From assembly GCF_002262875.1 (NCBI RefSeq), contig NZ_NKYE01000007.1:293076-357075 (forward strand): DNA of 64,000 bases. Direction: 5' to 3'. Made by a program: the position numbers and the translations under genes. Within the stretch, counting starts at the first letter, position 1, and the number at the start of each line of letters is the position of its first letter. This DNA is from Amycolatopsis antarctica (GTDB taxonomy: Bacteria; Actinomycetota; Actinomycetes; Mycobacteriales; Pseudonocardiaceae). Positions 8,865 to 17,894 of the stretch are shown here, piece after piece. The notes under the pieces were generated by a model. That model saw nothing but the letters and a program-made list of their open reading frames with translations, had not been told where the DNA came from and did no database searches.

Positions 8865-9803
8865 TCACGCCTTCTCCAGTTCCGCCTTGACGCGGCGCAG
8901 GGTCGCCTTGATGTTGCGCTGGTTGGCGCCGGCTCGATCCACCACGCCGGTCGTCTTCGTGCTCACCGGCTTGTACTCCTCCGGCCGCCGATCCCAGACG
9001 CTCTCGGTGACGCGCACCCCGCGGCCGGACGGTTCGATCCGGTAGTTCCACCGCGACACCGGGATGTCGCCGTCGTGCACGTCGAAGGTGAACAGCGTGC
9101 CCGGCACCGATTCCCGCACCGTCGAGACCGTCTCCCAGGACAGTTCCCTGGACGCGTTGCGGCCGCGGAAACGGGAACCGAGGACCGTCGCCGAACCTCC
9201 GTCCAGCCACGCACCGGACTGCCATTCCTCCGCGCAGGCGGAAATCCGGTCCAGGTCGGTGATCAACGCGAACGCCGCGTCCGCGGTGGCGTCCACCTCG
9301 ACGCTCGCGCTGGCCGCCGCCGTCTCGGCCTCCGCGCGGGCCTTGAGGTTGCGCAGGGTGACGGCGATGCACAGCTCGTTCGCGGCGGCACGGTGCCAGA
9401 CGCCGGAGGCCAGCCCGCCGACGAAGCGGAGCCACCCCGGACGACGTTCCCAGGTGCGCTCGGTGACGCGGCAGCCCTCCGGGAGGGGTTCGAGAACGTA
9501 CTCCCAACGGGCGACCGGCGTGCTGCCGACGGCGGTGACGTCGAAGACGAACCGCTGCCCCGGCACCAGCTCGGCGACCGTGGACGTGGTGTTCCAGGTG
9601 CGGACACCGCGCTGGTTGCGTCCCCTGAACCGGGCACCCGGCTCGACGGCGGTCGCACCGTCGAGCCAGCGGAAACCGGTGAAGTCCTTGGACACCTCGG
9701 CCAGCACGTCCAGATCGGTGATCAGTGCGAAGACCCGTTCGGGCGGGGCGTACACCTCGATCCGGCCCTCCGCATCCGGCTTGCCGATCCTCGCCTCGGA
9801 CAT
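8865..9803 (-). CDS. Tandem SRPBCC (polyketide cyclase/START-like) protein
   Basis: A 312-residue protein made of two homologous SRPBCC domains, residues about 10-155 and 165-290. Each opens with a 'V.A....VFALITDLD'-type strand-helix (FALITDLD occurs in both), has a 'G.RFRGRN' turn, and ends in 'VTE..W.RRP'. SRPBCC domains bind hydrophobic ligands in a deep pocket; single-domain 'polyketide cyclase/dehydrase' proteins are common, fused pairs less so. No signal peptide or catalytic motif is seen. The C terminus is a basic helix. It follows the large repeat protein on the same strand across 108 bases that contain a small hairpin. Confidence 0.82.
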   Translation of the reverse strand: MSEARIGKPDAEGRIEVYAPPERVFALITDLDVLAEVSKDFTGFRWLDGATAVEPGARFRGRNQRGVRTWNTTSTVAELVPGQRFVFDVTAVGSTPVARWEYVLEPLPEGCRVTERTWERRPGWLRFVGGLASGVWHRAAANELCIAVTLRNLKARAEAETAAASASVEVDATADAAFALITDLDRISACAEEWQSGAWLDGGSATVLGSRFRGRNASRELSWETVSTVRESVPGTLFTFDVHDGDIPVSRWNYRIEPSGRGVRVTESVWDRRPEEYKPVSTKTTGVVDRAGANQRNIKATLRRVKAELEKA

Positions 9804-9862
9804 GACCGCCTCACTTCCCGCAGGTGCTTCCGGTGCCCACGGCAGTTCCTGCGCGGCAACGT

Positions 9863-9880
9863 CTCCACGACGCCGTGGAG
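9863..9880 (-). terminator. Small hairpin between repeat protein and SRPBCC gene
   Basis: CTCCACG (9863-9869) pairs with CGTGGAG (9874-9880) across a four-base loop. GTCTCC/GGAGAC (9861-9866 and 9882-9887) offers a partly overlapping alternative. It could be a weak terminator or attenuator on the minus strand. The evidence is modest. Confidence 0.35.
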
Positions 9881-9911
9881 GGGAGACATCGTCTCACTCC
9901 CGGTCGCCAGG

Positions 9912-12236
9912 TCAGCCGTTGCGGCGCAGGGTTCTGGTCACGCCGGCGGCGACGGTGGTGGCGAGGATCCAGCCCATCGAGGTGAAGCCCGCCGAGACGG
10001 CCTTGTCGGCACCCGCCATGTGCCAGCGTCCCTTGTTGCCGAAGTCGACGATCGGCACCAGCAGGTCGAGGGTGTAGAACACCGGGTCCCATTCCAGCCC
10101 GGTGTCGTCGGAGTTGACGGCGCAGCGGGTGTCGTTGATACGCAACAGTTCCGGGTCGTCGGTGCAGGTGTCCGGCCGCAGCCCGAACCACAGACTGCCG
10201 AGCACGAGCAGCATCAGCAGCCACGCCACCGCACGCATCGGCCGGTAGCCGTAGCCGACCATCAGCCGCTGCGCCCAGCTCCACACTCGCAGCCCGAACC
10301 GGCGCACCAGGCCGTAACCGCGGGCCAGGGTCTCGTACCGGAACTGCTGCTTGCGCATCAGGACGGTGTCGGCGTGCTCCTCGTTGCCGCTGGCCCGCAG
10401 CATGGTGGCGAGCTGGTCGTACGGGCCGGGACGGTAACCGTCCATCGCGTCGTGCAGCAGGCCGATCCGGTTCTCGACGGCCTCGTCGTCCTCCATCGCG
10501 ATCGGCGTGCTCATCGCGTCGTAGCGGAAGTCCTCCAGCTCGATCTTGCCCGCCGCCCGCCAGAACGCCGGGTTGTCGTCGAGGGTGCCGCAACGGGCGC
10601 GGCGCAGGATGACCCGGCCCGCGGGCGGGGTGCTCGGCGTCAGCAGGAACTCGTCCGCGGCGACGTCGCCGACGTCGAGGGCGACGTCGTGGGCGGCGGA
10701 CGTGCCGAGCACCGCGCCGGTCAGGTTGACCCGGCGGGCGACCTGGGCCCCGTCCATGTTCACGCCGCCGTCCGCGCGGAACTCCCGTACCCCCGCGGAC
10801 TGGACGCGATTGGCGGTGAGCACGATGTCGCGGCCGACCTTCGCGGTGCGCAGGTCGACGGAGAAGCTGCTGGTGTCGGTGACGTTCGGGTGGCTGACCT
10901 GCGTGCCGTACAGGTCGACGCTGCCGCCGACCTCGATGCCCTGCAACCGCATCGTCCCGGATACGGCGGCGTCGACCATGTGCAGGTTGCCGGAGACGCG
11001 GGTGCGGCGGGCGGAGAACACGTCCCGGTCGCGGTGCAGCAGGTGCGCCCTTGACGCGAGCACGTTGCCGCGGATCTGCACGTCCGCCAGGCGCAACTGG
11101 CCCTGCGCGTAGAGCCGGGTGGCCTGGAGGTCGCCGTCGATCTGGCTGCCGTCCAGGTGGATAGCGCGGTCGTAGTGCGGCTTGCCGTCCCGGCGCTGCA
11201 CGGTCACCTGGGCCTTCGCCAGCCGCAGCGAACCGCCGATGGCGGCGTTGACCATGCGCAGGGTGCCGACGCTGCGCAGCTCGTCCAGGTCGACGTTGCC
11301 GTCCACCCGCAGCCGGTCGGCGACCAGCGCGGGATGCGGATCGACGTAGGGGTCGCCGGTGTCCCAGGAGTCGATGGCGAGCGGCCCGTTCTGGTCCACC
11401 TCCAGCCGTGCCTCGCGGAGGACGATGTCGCTGTCGATGCGGGCGCTCGGCAGGTACAGCACGCCCTTCGCGGTGAACACGCGGCGCTCGTCGTTCTTGC
11501 CGTACTTGTCCTTCTCGCACAGCAGGCTGCCGCCGATGTGCAGGCCGTTGCCGTTGAGCGCGAGCCCTTCCGGGTTGCGCAGGCTGGCGCCGGAGAAGTT
11601 GACGTTACCGCCGACCTTCATACCGGGGATCCGTACCTCGCCACCCGCCTGGAGCCGGTACGCGAGCAGGGCTCCGGTGATCACCAGCCGGTCGGCCTGG
11701 ATCGCCTTTCCCCTGGGATAGTTGATTCTCGTGCGGGTCAGCACCACGGAGCCCTCGATGACGGCGTCGGTCAGGTTCACCGCCGCGTCCGGTACCCCGC
11801 GATCGACGACGCCGGCGCGGCGGACCGTGGTCTCGTGGTCCGGCTTGTCGCCGGGCTCCACGTCGACGGTGCAGCGGATGATCCGGACGTCGTTGCGGCT
11901 GCGCAGGTTGCGCGCCTTGAGCCCGGGCAGCCAGCAGGACCGGAACACCAGGCCCAGCAGGGTCGCCTCGCGGACGTCCGGCGGGTACTCGAAGCGGCAC
12001 CGTTCGAACTTGAACAGGTAGCCGAGTTCGGCGGCGCGCACGTCGAAGCGTCCGGTGATGTAGCGATCCTCGACCTGCACGATGGGCGCGTTGGACGTCT
12101 GCTTGCGCCAGCGTTTCCAGCCGGGCCCCTCCGCGTCGCCGAGGGAGCGCAGCAGTTCGGCGGCACTGAGTTCGTAGGCGCGGTCCGGGATGCCCGCGAA
12201 GGGATTCAGGCGCGCGCGATCCCCCTCGTCCGCCAT
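9912..12236 (-). CDS. Large membrane-anchored right-handed repeat protein (bactofilin/pentapeptide-like)
   Basis: A 774-residue protein. Residues about 40-560 are built of short hydrophobic-alternating repeats such as 'IGGSLRLAKAQV', 'IDGDLQATRLYA', 'IRGNVLASRAHL', 'VSGNLHMVDAAV', 'VSGTMRLQGIEV' and 'VGGSVDLYGTQV'. This '(I/V).G.(V/L).(L/M)' rung pattern resembles polymer-forming or beta-helical proteins. Two transmembrane segments follow near residues 669-687 ('WLLMLLVLGSLWFGL') and 745-770, with a Cys-containing loop between them. Streptomyces homologues have been annotated as membrane-associated oxidoreductases, but I see no redox motif. A scaffold role at the membrane is my inference. Confidence 0.7.
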   Translation of the reverse strand: MADEGDRARLNPFAGIPDRAYELSAAELLRSLGDAEGPGWKRWRKQTSNAPIVQVEDRYITGRFDVRAAELGYLFKFERCRFEYPPDVREATLLGLVFRSCWLPGLKARNLRSRNDVRIIRCTVDVEPGDKPDHETTVRRAGVVDRGVPDAAVNLTDAVIEGSVVLTRTRINYPRGKAIQADRLVITGALLAYRLQAGGEVRIPGMKVGGNVNFSGASLRNPEGLALNGNGLHIGGSLLCEKDKYGKNDERRVFTAKGVLYLPSARIDSDIVLREARLEVDQNGPLAIDSWDTGDPYVDPHPALVADRLRVDGNVDLDELRSVGTLRMVNAAIGGSLRLAKAQVTVQRRDGKPHYDRAIHLDGSQIDGDLQATRLYAQGQLRLADVQIRGNVLASRAHLLHRDRDVFSARRTRVSGNLHMVDAAVSGTMRLQGIEVGGSVDLYGTQVSHPNVTDTSSFSVDLRTAKVGRDIVLTANRVQSAGVREFRADGGVNMDGAQVARRVNLTGAVLGTSAAHDVALDVGDVAADEFLLTPSTPPAGRVILRRARCGTLDDNPAFWRAAGKIELEDFRYDAMSTPIAMEDDEAVENRIGLLHDAMDGYRPGPYDQLATMLRASGNEEHADTVLMRKQQFRYETLARGYGLVRRFGLRVWSWAQRLMVGYGYRPMRAVAWLLMLLVLGSLWFGLRPDTCTDDPELLRINDTRCAVNSDDTGLEWDPVFYTLDLLVPIVDFGNKGRWHMAGADKAVSAGFTSMGWILATTVAAGVTRTLRRNG

Positions 12237-12377
12237 GATCTTCCCCCTCGCGTCGCTGTCACCCCGTGACCGGCCATGCCCGGCATCCCCCGTCGGGGTT
12301 ACCAGCGAAGCCGATCATGGACACTGCGCGCAAGCGGCCTAATGGCGTACACCCGGTGCCGATCTAGCTACCCACAC

Positions 12378-12474
12378 CGCAATTCGTCGACATATTGCGG
12401 TGCGGGCGAGCGCAATATGTCGACGTATTGCGAAGCATCGTGCACAAGGTATCGCAATATGTCGACGAATTGCG
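12378..12474. repeat. GTCGAC-centred palindromic repeat, triplet
   Basis: Copies lie at 12378-12399, 12411-12432 and 12453-12474, again at 33 and 42 bp start-to-start. The outer copies have the CGAATTGCG variant of the weaker half-site. Orientation is reverse, forward, forward, as at 4147. The 11-bp spacer is GTGCGGGCGAG and the 20-bp spacer AAGCATCGTGCACAAGGTAT. The last copy ends one base before the stop codon of the ABC ATPase gene (12476), so the repeat lies in its 3' region and upstream of the repeat-protein gene. Confidence 0.9.
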
Positions 12475-12475
12475 G

Positions 12476-13234
12476 TCAGTCGTCGACGTGGGCGGGGTTG
12501 AGGACGCGGGAGAGGAACGTCTGGGTGCGCTCCTCGCGTGGGTCGCCGATCACCTGAGCGGGTGGCCCCTGCTCGACGACGACGCCCTGGTCCATGAACA
12601 GCACCACGTCGGCCACCTCACGGGCGAACTGCATCTCGTGGGTGACCACCAGCATCGTCATGCCCTCCCTGGCGAGGTTGCGCATGACCTTGAGGACGTC
12701 GCCGACCAGCTCCGGGTCGAGCGCCGAGGTCGGTTCGTCGAAGAGCATCACCTCGGGCTCCATCGACAGCGCCCGCGCGATCGCGACGCGCTGCTGCTGC
12801 CCGCCGGAGAGCTGCGCCGGCAGCGAGCGGGCCTTCTCCGCGAGGCCGACCTTCTCCAGGTTGAGCCGGGCGATCCGCTCCGCCTCGGCCTTGTCCCGGC
12901 CGAGCACCTTGCGCTGCGCGATCGTCAGGTTGTCCAGCACGGTCAGGTGCGCGAACAGGTTGAACGACTGAAACACCATGCCGATCCCGGTGCGCGCCTT
13001 GTCCAGATCGCAGTCCGGGTCGGTCAGCTCGTACCCGTTGACGACGACCTTGCCGCCGTTCGGTTCCTCCAGCAGGTTCACGCAGCGCAGCAGCGTCGAC
13101 TTGCCGGAACCGGACGGGCCGATGATGCAGATGACCTGCCCGCGGCTGACGGTCATGTCGATGCCCTTGAGCACCTCGAGGTGGCCGAACGCCTTCTCCA
13201 GCCCGGTGACCTCGACGATCGTGTCCGTACTCAT
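12476..13234 (-). CDS. Polar amino-acid ABC transporter, ATP-binding protein
   Basis: A 252-residue ATPase of the GlnQ/HisP class that drives amino-acid import. Walker A is 'GPSGSGKST' near residue 40, the Q-loop is in '[10 protein letters not shown]', the signature is 'LSGGQQQR' near residue 143, and Walker B is '[13 protein letters not shown]'. The start at 13234 (MSTDTIVEV) has GAGGTGAT just upstream. It is the third gene of a minus-strand unit: binding protein (14195-15019), permease (13308-14117), ATPase. Glutamate or glutamine is the likely substrate class by family, which is not provable here. Confidence 0.93.
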   Translation of the reverse strand: MSTDTIVEVTGLEKAFGHLEVLKGIDMTVSRGQVICIIGPSGSGKSTLLRCVNLLEEPNGGKVVVNGYELTDPDCDLDKARTGIGMVFQSFNLFAHLTVLDNLTIAQRKVLGRDKAEAERIARLNLEKVGLAEKARSLPAQLSGGQQQRVAIARALSMEPEVMLFDEPTSALDPELVGDVLKVMRNLAREGMTMLVVTHEMQFAREVADVVLFMDQGVVVEQGPPAQVIGDPREERTQTFLSRVLNPAHVDD

Positions 13235-13307
13235 GCGATCACCTCGCAGACGCGTGACCCTGTCGATTCCTGGCACATGGTCTTGTCCGATTCGCTGGCG
13301 AGCTCGT

Positions 13308-14117
13308 TCACGCGTCGACCTCCAGGCCACGGTCCTTCTGTTTGCCGGTGCGGCGCTCCAGGTACCGGGAGAGGTAGCCGAGCGGGATCGTGATGATCAG
13401 GTAGCACAGGCCTGCCAGCAGCAGCGGGGTGAGCGAGGCGGTGGCGTTCAGCCCCTCGCGGCCGAACTTGGTCAGTTCGTACTCGTCCCGGGCGAGGCCG
13501 AGCAGGTAGATCAGCGAGGAGTCCTTGGTGAGCAGGATGATCTCGTTGGTCAGCGGCGGAAGGACGATGCGGAACGCCTGCGGGATGACGATGCTGACGG
13601 TGGCCCGCATCTGCGACATGCCCAGCGAACGAGCCGCCTCCACCTGGCCCTTCGGCACGGCCTGGATCCCGGCGCGGATCGTCTCGGCGATGTAGGCCGA
13701 GCCCACCAGGCCGAGGGAGATGGCGACGGTGGAGTAGATGTCGAACTTGAGCTCGAACGCGATGGGAATACCGAAGCCGAGGGTGATGAACACCAGCAGG
13801 GCCGGGATCCCGCGGAAGAATTCGATGTAGACGGTGGCGATCCACCGGTACGGCGCCACCGAGGACAGCTTCATCAGCGCGAGCACCAGGCCCAGCGCGA
13901 GTCCGAGGGAGAACCCGAGGACCGTGTAGATGAGCGTGTTCACCAGCGCGGTGGTGATGATGCCGGGCACCTGGGTGCTCGCGGCGTCCAGATTGAAGAA
14001 CGCCCGCTGGATCTGTCCCCAGTTGGCGGAGAACGCGATTGCGACGACGGCGACGATCAGCACGCCGTACTGGATGTATCGGAAGACCTGGGCGCGTTTG
14101 CGCCGCGACATTGCCAT
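13308..14117 (-). CDS. Polar amino-acid ABC transporter, permease
   Basis: A 269-residue integral membrane protein with about five hydrophobic segments. The ABC permease 'EAA' loop is '[18 protein letters not shown]' followed by IPQAFR, near residue 165. '[15 protein letters not shown]' matches the HisM/GlnP N-terminal domain. Only one permease gene is present, so a homodimer is likely. It is preceded by a strong hairpin (14151-14182) after the binding-protein gene, and followed by the ATPase gene after 73 bases. Confidence 0.93.
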   Translation of the reverse strand: MAMSRRKRAQVFRYIQYGVLIVAVVAIAFSANWGQIQRAFFNLDAASTQVPGIITTALVNTLIYTVLGFSLGLALGLVLALMKLSSVAPYRWIATVYIEFFRGIPALLVFITLGFGIPIAFELKFDIYSTVAISLGLVGSAYIAETIRAGIQAVPKGQVEAARSLGMSQMRATVSIVIPQAFRIVLPPLTNEIILLTKDSSLIYLLGLARDEYELTKFGREGLNATASLTPLLLAGLCYLIITIPLGYLSRYLERRTGKQKDRGLEVDA

Positions 14118-14150
14118 GGGGGAACTCCTCGCGAAGTGGCTCTACGGCAA

Positions 14151-14182
14151 GCGGAGACGGCCGCCGGGGCAGCCGTCTCCGC
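14151..14182 (-). terminator. Hairpin between binding-protein and permease genes
   Basis: GCGGAGACGGC (14151-14161) pairs perfectly with GCCGTCTCCGC (14172-14182) over a 10-base loop. Such a stem between the first and second genes of an ABC importer operon usually lets more binding protein than membrane parts be made, by partial termination or mRNA protection. Confidence 0.7.
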
Positions 14183-14194
14183 TCACGGGAGGTC

Positions 14195-15019
14195 TTACTT
14201 GCTCGCCGGCTTCCGGCCGAACCACTTCTCGTAGAGCTTGTCGTAGGTGCCGTCGCTCTTGGCCTTGGCCACCGCCTCGTTGACCTTGCCCAGCAGCGCG
14301 CCGTTGCCCTTCTTCACCGCGATGCCGTATTCATCGCCGGTGTCGAACTCCGCGGTCACCTCGGTGTCCGGGTTCGCCTTCAGGAACTCGAAGTGCACGG
14401 CGTTGTCGTTGATGCCGGCGTCGACCTGCCCGGTCTTGACCGCGGTCTGCTCCAGCGCGAGGTCCTCGAACTGGATGACCTCGTAGCCGTACTGCGCCTT
14501 GTTCGTCTCGGCGTACTCCTCGCCGGTGGTGCCCTGCTGGACGCCGAGCTTCTTGCCGCGCAGCTTCTCCAGGTCGGTGATCCCGGAGCCCTTCTTCACC
14601 AGCAGCGCCTGGTCGGCGTCGAAGTAGCCGTCGGAGAAGTCCATCACGGCCTGGCGCTCCGGGTTGATCGTCATCGCGGCGGCGGCGACGTCGCAGCTAC
14701 CCGCGTTGAACGACTCGCCCGTCTGGATCCCCTCGAACGGAGTGTCGAAGATGACCTGCTCCTCGGCGCCGACCAGCGGAAGCACCAGGTCGACCAGTTC
14801 GACGTCGAAGCCGACCGTCTTGTCGCCCTCGGTGAACTGGAACGGCGCGTACGGCAGGTGCGTGCAGGTGGTGAGCTTGCCCTCCTCGACCAGCTTGATC
14901 TCGCCACCCGCCTGGCTGTCGCCGCCCGCGCTGATGTCTTCCGCACAGCCCGTCGCGGTGACGACCAGGGCCAACGCGGGCAGCAGTGCGAGCGCTTTGT
15001 GTGTGTGTCGACGCGCCAC
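14195..15019 (-). CDS. Amino-acid ABC transporter, substrate-binding lipoprotein
   Basis: A 274-residue family-3 solute-binding protein. The start is GTG 15019 (MARRHTHKALALLPALALVV) with AGGAGT eight bases upstream; much longer upstream frames run through the divergent gene and are rejected. The lipobox is 'VTATGC' at residues about 20-25. The mature part has the family signatures 'TCTHLPYAPFQF', 'GFDVELVDLV', 'GIQTGESFNAGSCDVAAAA', 'VQQGTTGEEYAET' and 'GIAVKKGN'. It delivers an amino acid to the permease and ATPase downstream. It is divergent from the ATP-grasp operon with a 240-base shared promoter region. Confidence 0.92.
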   Translation of the reverse strand: MARRHTHKALALLPALALVVTATGCAEDISAGGDSQAGGEIKLVEEGKLTTCTHLPYAPFQFTEGDKTVGFDVELVDLVLPLVGAEEQVIFDTPFEGIQTGESFNAGSCDVAAAAMTINPERQAVMDFSDGYFDADQALLVKKGSGITDLEKLRGKKLGVQQGTTGEEYAETNKAQYGYEVIQFEDLALEQTAVKTGQVDAGINDNAVHFEFLKANPDTEVTAEFDTGDEYGIAVKKGNGALLGKVNEAVAKAKSDGTYDKLYEKWFGRKPASK

Positions 15020-15259
15020 TGTGTCACTCCTAGTAGGTGGAACCATTCGAGTTCCCGCATCCTGCCACTCTTCGGAAGCATGTGACAGCGCCTCAGCGTT
15101 ACGGCCGCGTCTCATTGACGTGATCCGACCGGCCCAGTAGCAGGCGACCGCACCTCCGCCGCGGTGACGCAACGGAGCCGGTCCCGCCGTCACGTCTCTC
15201 ACCGTCGGTGACACGGCTCGGTTCGGTGTTGCGCGGCAAACCTGGCAAGGTGAGCGACG

Positions 15260-16936
15260 ATGGCCACCATGAACCAGAGCTCCCCCACGAAGCAGCCGAG
15301 CTCCCAGCCGAAGCTGCCCCCAGCGGGACGTCGCGCCCGCACGCCGAAGGCCAGGACCAGGGGCCGCGCGGGCGAGCAGTTCCACGGCTACCTGGCGCCC
15401 GGCCGTCCGCACGCGGGCGCCTACGACGAGATGTTCGACTCGGACGGCAGCGTGCGCGGCCCGTACCGGGCGCTCTACGAGTCGCTCGCCGCTCTCGGCG
15501 GCGCCGACCTCTCGGCACGTTCCGACGCGCTGGACCGCGCCCTCGTCGACCAGGGGATCACCTTCTCGCTGTCCGGACAGGAGCGTCCGTTCCCGCTCGA
15601 CCTGGTGCCGAGGGTGGTCGCCGCGCAGGAGTGGGCGAAGCTGGAACGTGGTGTGGCGCAACGGGTCCGGGCGCTGGAGGCGTTTCTCGCCGACGTGCAC
15701 GGTGACGCCCAGATCCTGCGCGACCGGGTGCTGCCGCGACGTTTGATCACCTCCTGTGCGCACTTCCAGCGCGAGGCGTTCGGGGTGAACCCGCCGAACG
15801 GCGTGCGCATCCACGTCGCCGGGATCGACCTGGTGCGCGACGAGCAGGGCACCTTCCGCGTGCTGGAGGACAACCTGCGTAACCCCTCCGGGGTGTCGTA
15901 CGTGATGGAGAACCGCCGCACGATGGCGCGGGTGTTCCCGGACCTGTTCGCCCAGCATCGGGTGCGCCCGGTCGGCGACTACGCCGGGCACCTGCTGCGC
16001 GGGCTGCGCGCGGCGGCCGCGCCGAACGTCGCCGACCCGATGGTCGTCGTGCTGACGCCGGGCGTGCACAACTCCGCCTACTTCGAGCACTCGCTGCTGG
16101 CCCGGCTGATGGGCGTGGAGCTGGTCGAGGGACGCGACCTGTTCTGCCGGGACAACGTCGTCTACCTGCGCACCACCGAGGGCGAGCGGCAGGTGGACGT
16201 CATCTACCGCCGGATCGACGACGAGTTCCTCGATCCCGTCCACTACCGGCCGGACTCGGTGCTCGGCATCGCGGGCGTGCTGAATGCCGCGCGGGCGGGC
16301 AACGTGGTGGTGGCGAACGCGATCGGCAACGGCGTCGGCGACGACAAGCTCGTCTACACCTACGTCCCGGAGATCGTGAAGTACTACCTTGACGAGAAGC
16401 CGATCCTGCCCAACGTCGACACCTACCGCTGCTGGTACCCCGACGAGGCCGACTACGTCCTGTCGCACACCGACGAGCTGGTGATCAAGCCCGTCGAGGG
16501 TTCCGGTGGCTACGGCATCGTGTTCGGCCCGGACGCCTCGGCGAAGGAACTGGCCGCGATCAAGGGCAAGGTGAAGGCGAACCGGCGCGGCTGGATCGCC
16601 CAGCCGGTCGTCCAGCTCTCCACCGTCCCGTCCAAGGTGGACACTCATCTCGCGCCTCGGCACGTGGACCTGCGCCCGTTCGCGGTGAACGACGGCAAGG
16701 AGATCTTCGTGCTGCCCGGCGGGCTGACCCGGGTGGCGCTGCCGGAGGGCAGCCTGGTCGTCAACTCCTCGCAGGGTGGCGGTTCCAAGGACACCTGGGT
16801 GCTGGCGGCCCGTTCCTCGGACGCGGAGCGCGAGCTGGCGTCGCCGTCCCTCGGCGAGGCGTCTACTGTGGACGGTCGCGCCGCCGAACAGGGCCCGGAG
16901 CTGACCACCGAACAGCAACAGCAGCAACAACAGTGA
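15260..16936 (+). CDS. Circularly permuted ATP-grasp type 2 protein (DUF404/407)
   Basis: A 558-residue protein. Residues about 1-40 are basic and disordered. The core carries the circularly permuted ATP-grasp pattern: 'GVRIHVAGIDLVRDEQG', 'VLEDNLRNPSGVSYVMENR', 'NAIGNGVGDDK', and the nucleotide-binding 'LVIKPVEGSGGYGIVFG' near residue 415. The family is thought to make peptide-like amide bonds, but the substrate is unknown. It is the first gene of a three-gene unit with alpha-E and transglutaminase proteins, a pairing conserved widely. The C terminus is an uninterrupted poly-Gln tail of eight residues, encoded by CAG/CAA, which is unusual in bacteria. Confidence 0.9.
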   Translation: MATMNQSSPTKQPSSQPKLPPAGRRARTPKARTRGRAGEQFHGYLAPGRPHAGAYDEMFDSDGSVRGPYRALYESLAALGGADLSARSDALDRALVDQGITFSLSGQERPFPLDLVPRVVAAQEWAKLERGVAQRVRALEAFLADVHGDAQILRDRVLPRRLITSCAHFQREAFGVNPPNGVRIHVAGIDLVRDEQGTFRVLEDNLRNPSGVSYVMENRRTMARVFPDLFAQHRVRPVGDYAGHLLRGLRAAAAPNVADPMVVVLTPGVHNSAYFEHSLLARLMGVELVEGRDLFCRDNVVYLRTTEGERQVDVIYRRIDDEFLDPVHYRPDSVLGIAGVLNAARAGNVVVANAIGNGVGDDKLVYTYVPEIVKYYLDEKPILPNVDTYRCWYPDEADYVLSHTDELVIKPVEGSGGYGIVFGPDASAKELAAIKGKVKANRRGWIAQPVVQLSTVPSKVDTHLAPRHVDLRPFAVNDGKEIFVLPGGLTRVALPEGSLVVNSSQGGGSKDTWVLAARSSDAERELASPSLGEASTVDGRAAEQGPELTTEQQQQQQQ

Positions 16937-16946
16937 GGAGGTAGAA

Positions 16947-17894
16947 GTGCTCGCTCGCAACGCCGAATCGTTGTACTGGATCGGACGTTATGTGGAGCGT
17001 GCCGACGACACGGCACGCATTCTGAACGTCTCGGTCCACCAGCTGCTGGAGGACGCCACCGTCGACCCCGACTTCGCCAGCCGTCAGTTGCTGGCCGTGC
17101 TCGGGATCGCCCCGGACGACACGCGCGACCTGGACGTCTGGCGGCTGACCGAACTCGTCGCCTACGCCAAGGACAACGCCAGCTCCATCGTCGGCTCGCT
17201 CACCGCCGCGCGGGAGAACACCCGCGGCGCCCGCGAGGTCGTCTCGACGGAGCTGTGGGAGTGCCTGAACGCGACCTGGAACGCCGTGCCGGACCGGCAG
17301 CGGCAGGCCCGCCGCACCGGCCCGCACTCGTTCCTGTCCTTTGTGGAGGAACGGGCGGCCATGTTCGCCGGTCTGGCCGACTCCACGATGAGCCGCGACG
17401 AGGGCTGGCTGTTCCTGGTGCTCGGCCGTTCCGTCGAACGCGCCGACATGATCATCCGCTTGTTGCTCTCCCGGGTGCAGGACCGGTTGTCCTCGCCGGG
17501 CTGGGTGACGGTGCTCCGCTCGGCGGGTGCGCAGGACACGTACCTGCGCACGTACCGCGGCGCCCTCGACGCCGGCCGGGTGGTGCAGTTTCTCCTGCGC
17601 GACGCGCTGTTCCCGCGTTCGGTGTTCCACGCTCTGCGGCTCGCCGAGTCCTGCCTCGACGAACTGGACCCCACCCGCAGTGGCCGGGCGAACGAGAAGG
17701 CCGAGGCGCTGCGCCTGCTCGGTCGCGCCCGAAGTGAGCTGGAGTTCCTGCACCCCGCGGATCTGCTGGAGGACCTGCCGCGCAGGCTGGGTTCGCTGCA
17801 GGAGACGATCAAGGAGATCGGTGACGCCGTGTCCGTCCAGTACTTCCACTCCTCGCCGTGGGTGGCGTGGCGTGGCGCGGAGGTGAGCCTGTGA
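16947..17894 (+). CDS. Alpha-E domain protein (DUF403)
   Basis: A 315-residue, mainly helical protein. 'MLARNAESLYWIGRYVERAD' and continuing 'DTARIL' is the diagnostic start of the alpha-E family; 'FLVLGRSVERADMIIRLLLS' near residue 155 is the second, repeated element. The start is GTG with GAGGAGG upstream, only 10 bases after the ATP-grasp stop. The family always travels with the permuted ATP-grasp and transglutaminase-like proteins, and its biochemical role is unknown. Its TGA overlaps the GTG of the next gene. Confidence 0.92.
   Translation: MLARNAESLYWIGRYVERADDTARILNVSVHQLLEDATVDPDFASRQLLAVLGIAPDDTRDLDVWRLTELVAYAKDNASSIVGSLTAARENTRGAREVVSTELWECLNATWNAVPDRQRQARRTGPHSFLSFVEERAAMFAGLADSTMSRDEGWLFLVLGRSVERADMIIRLLLSRVQDRLSSPGWVTVLRSAGAQDTYLRTYRGALDAGRVVQFLLRDALFPRSVFHALRLAESCLDELDPTRSGRANEKAEALRLLGRARSELEFLHPADLLEDLPRRLGSLQETIKEIGDAVSVQYFHSSPWVAWRGAEVSL

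Noticed and set aside
15020..16960. Upstream extension of the amino-acid binding-protein frame to more than 900 residues
   Set aside because: The extension runs antisense through the ATP-grasp gene. The real start is the GTG at 15019 with a ribosome site and a lipoprotein signal.
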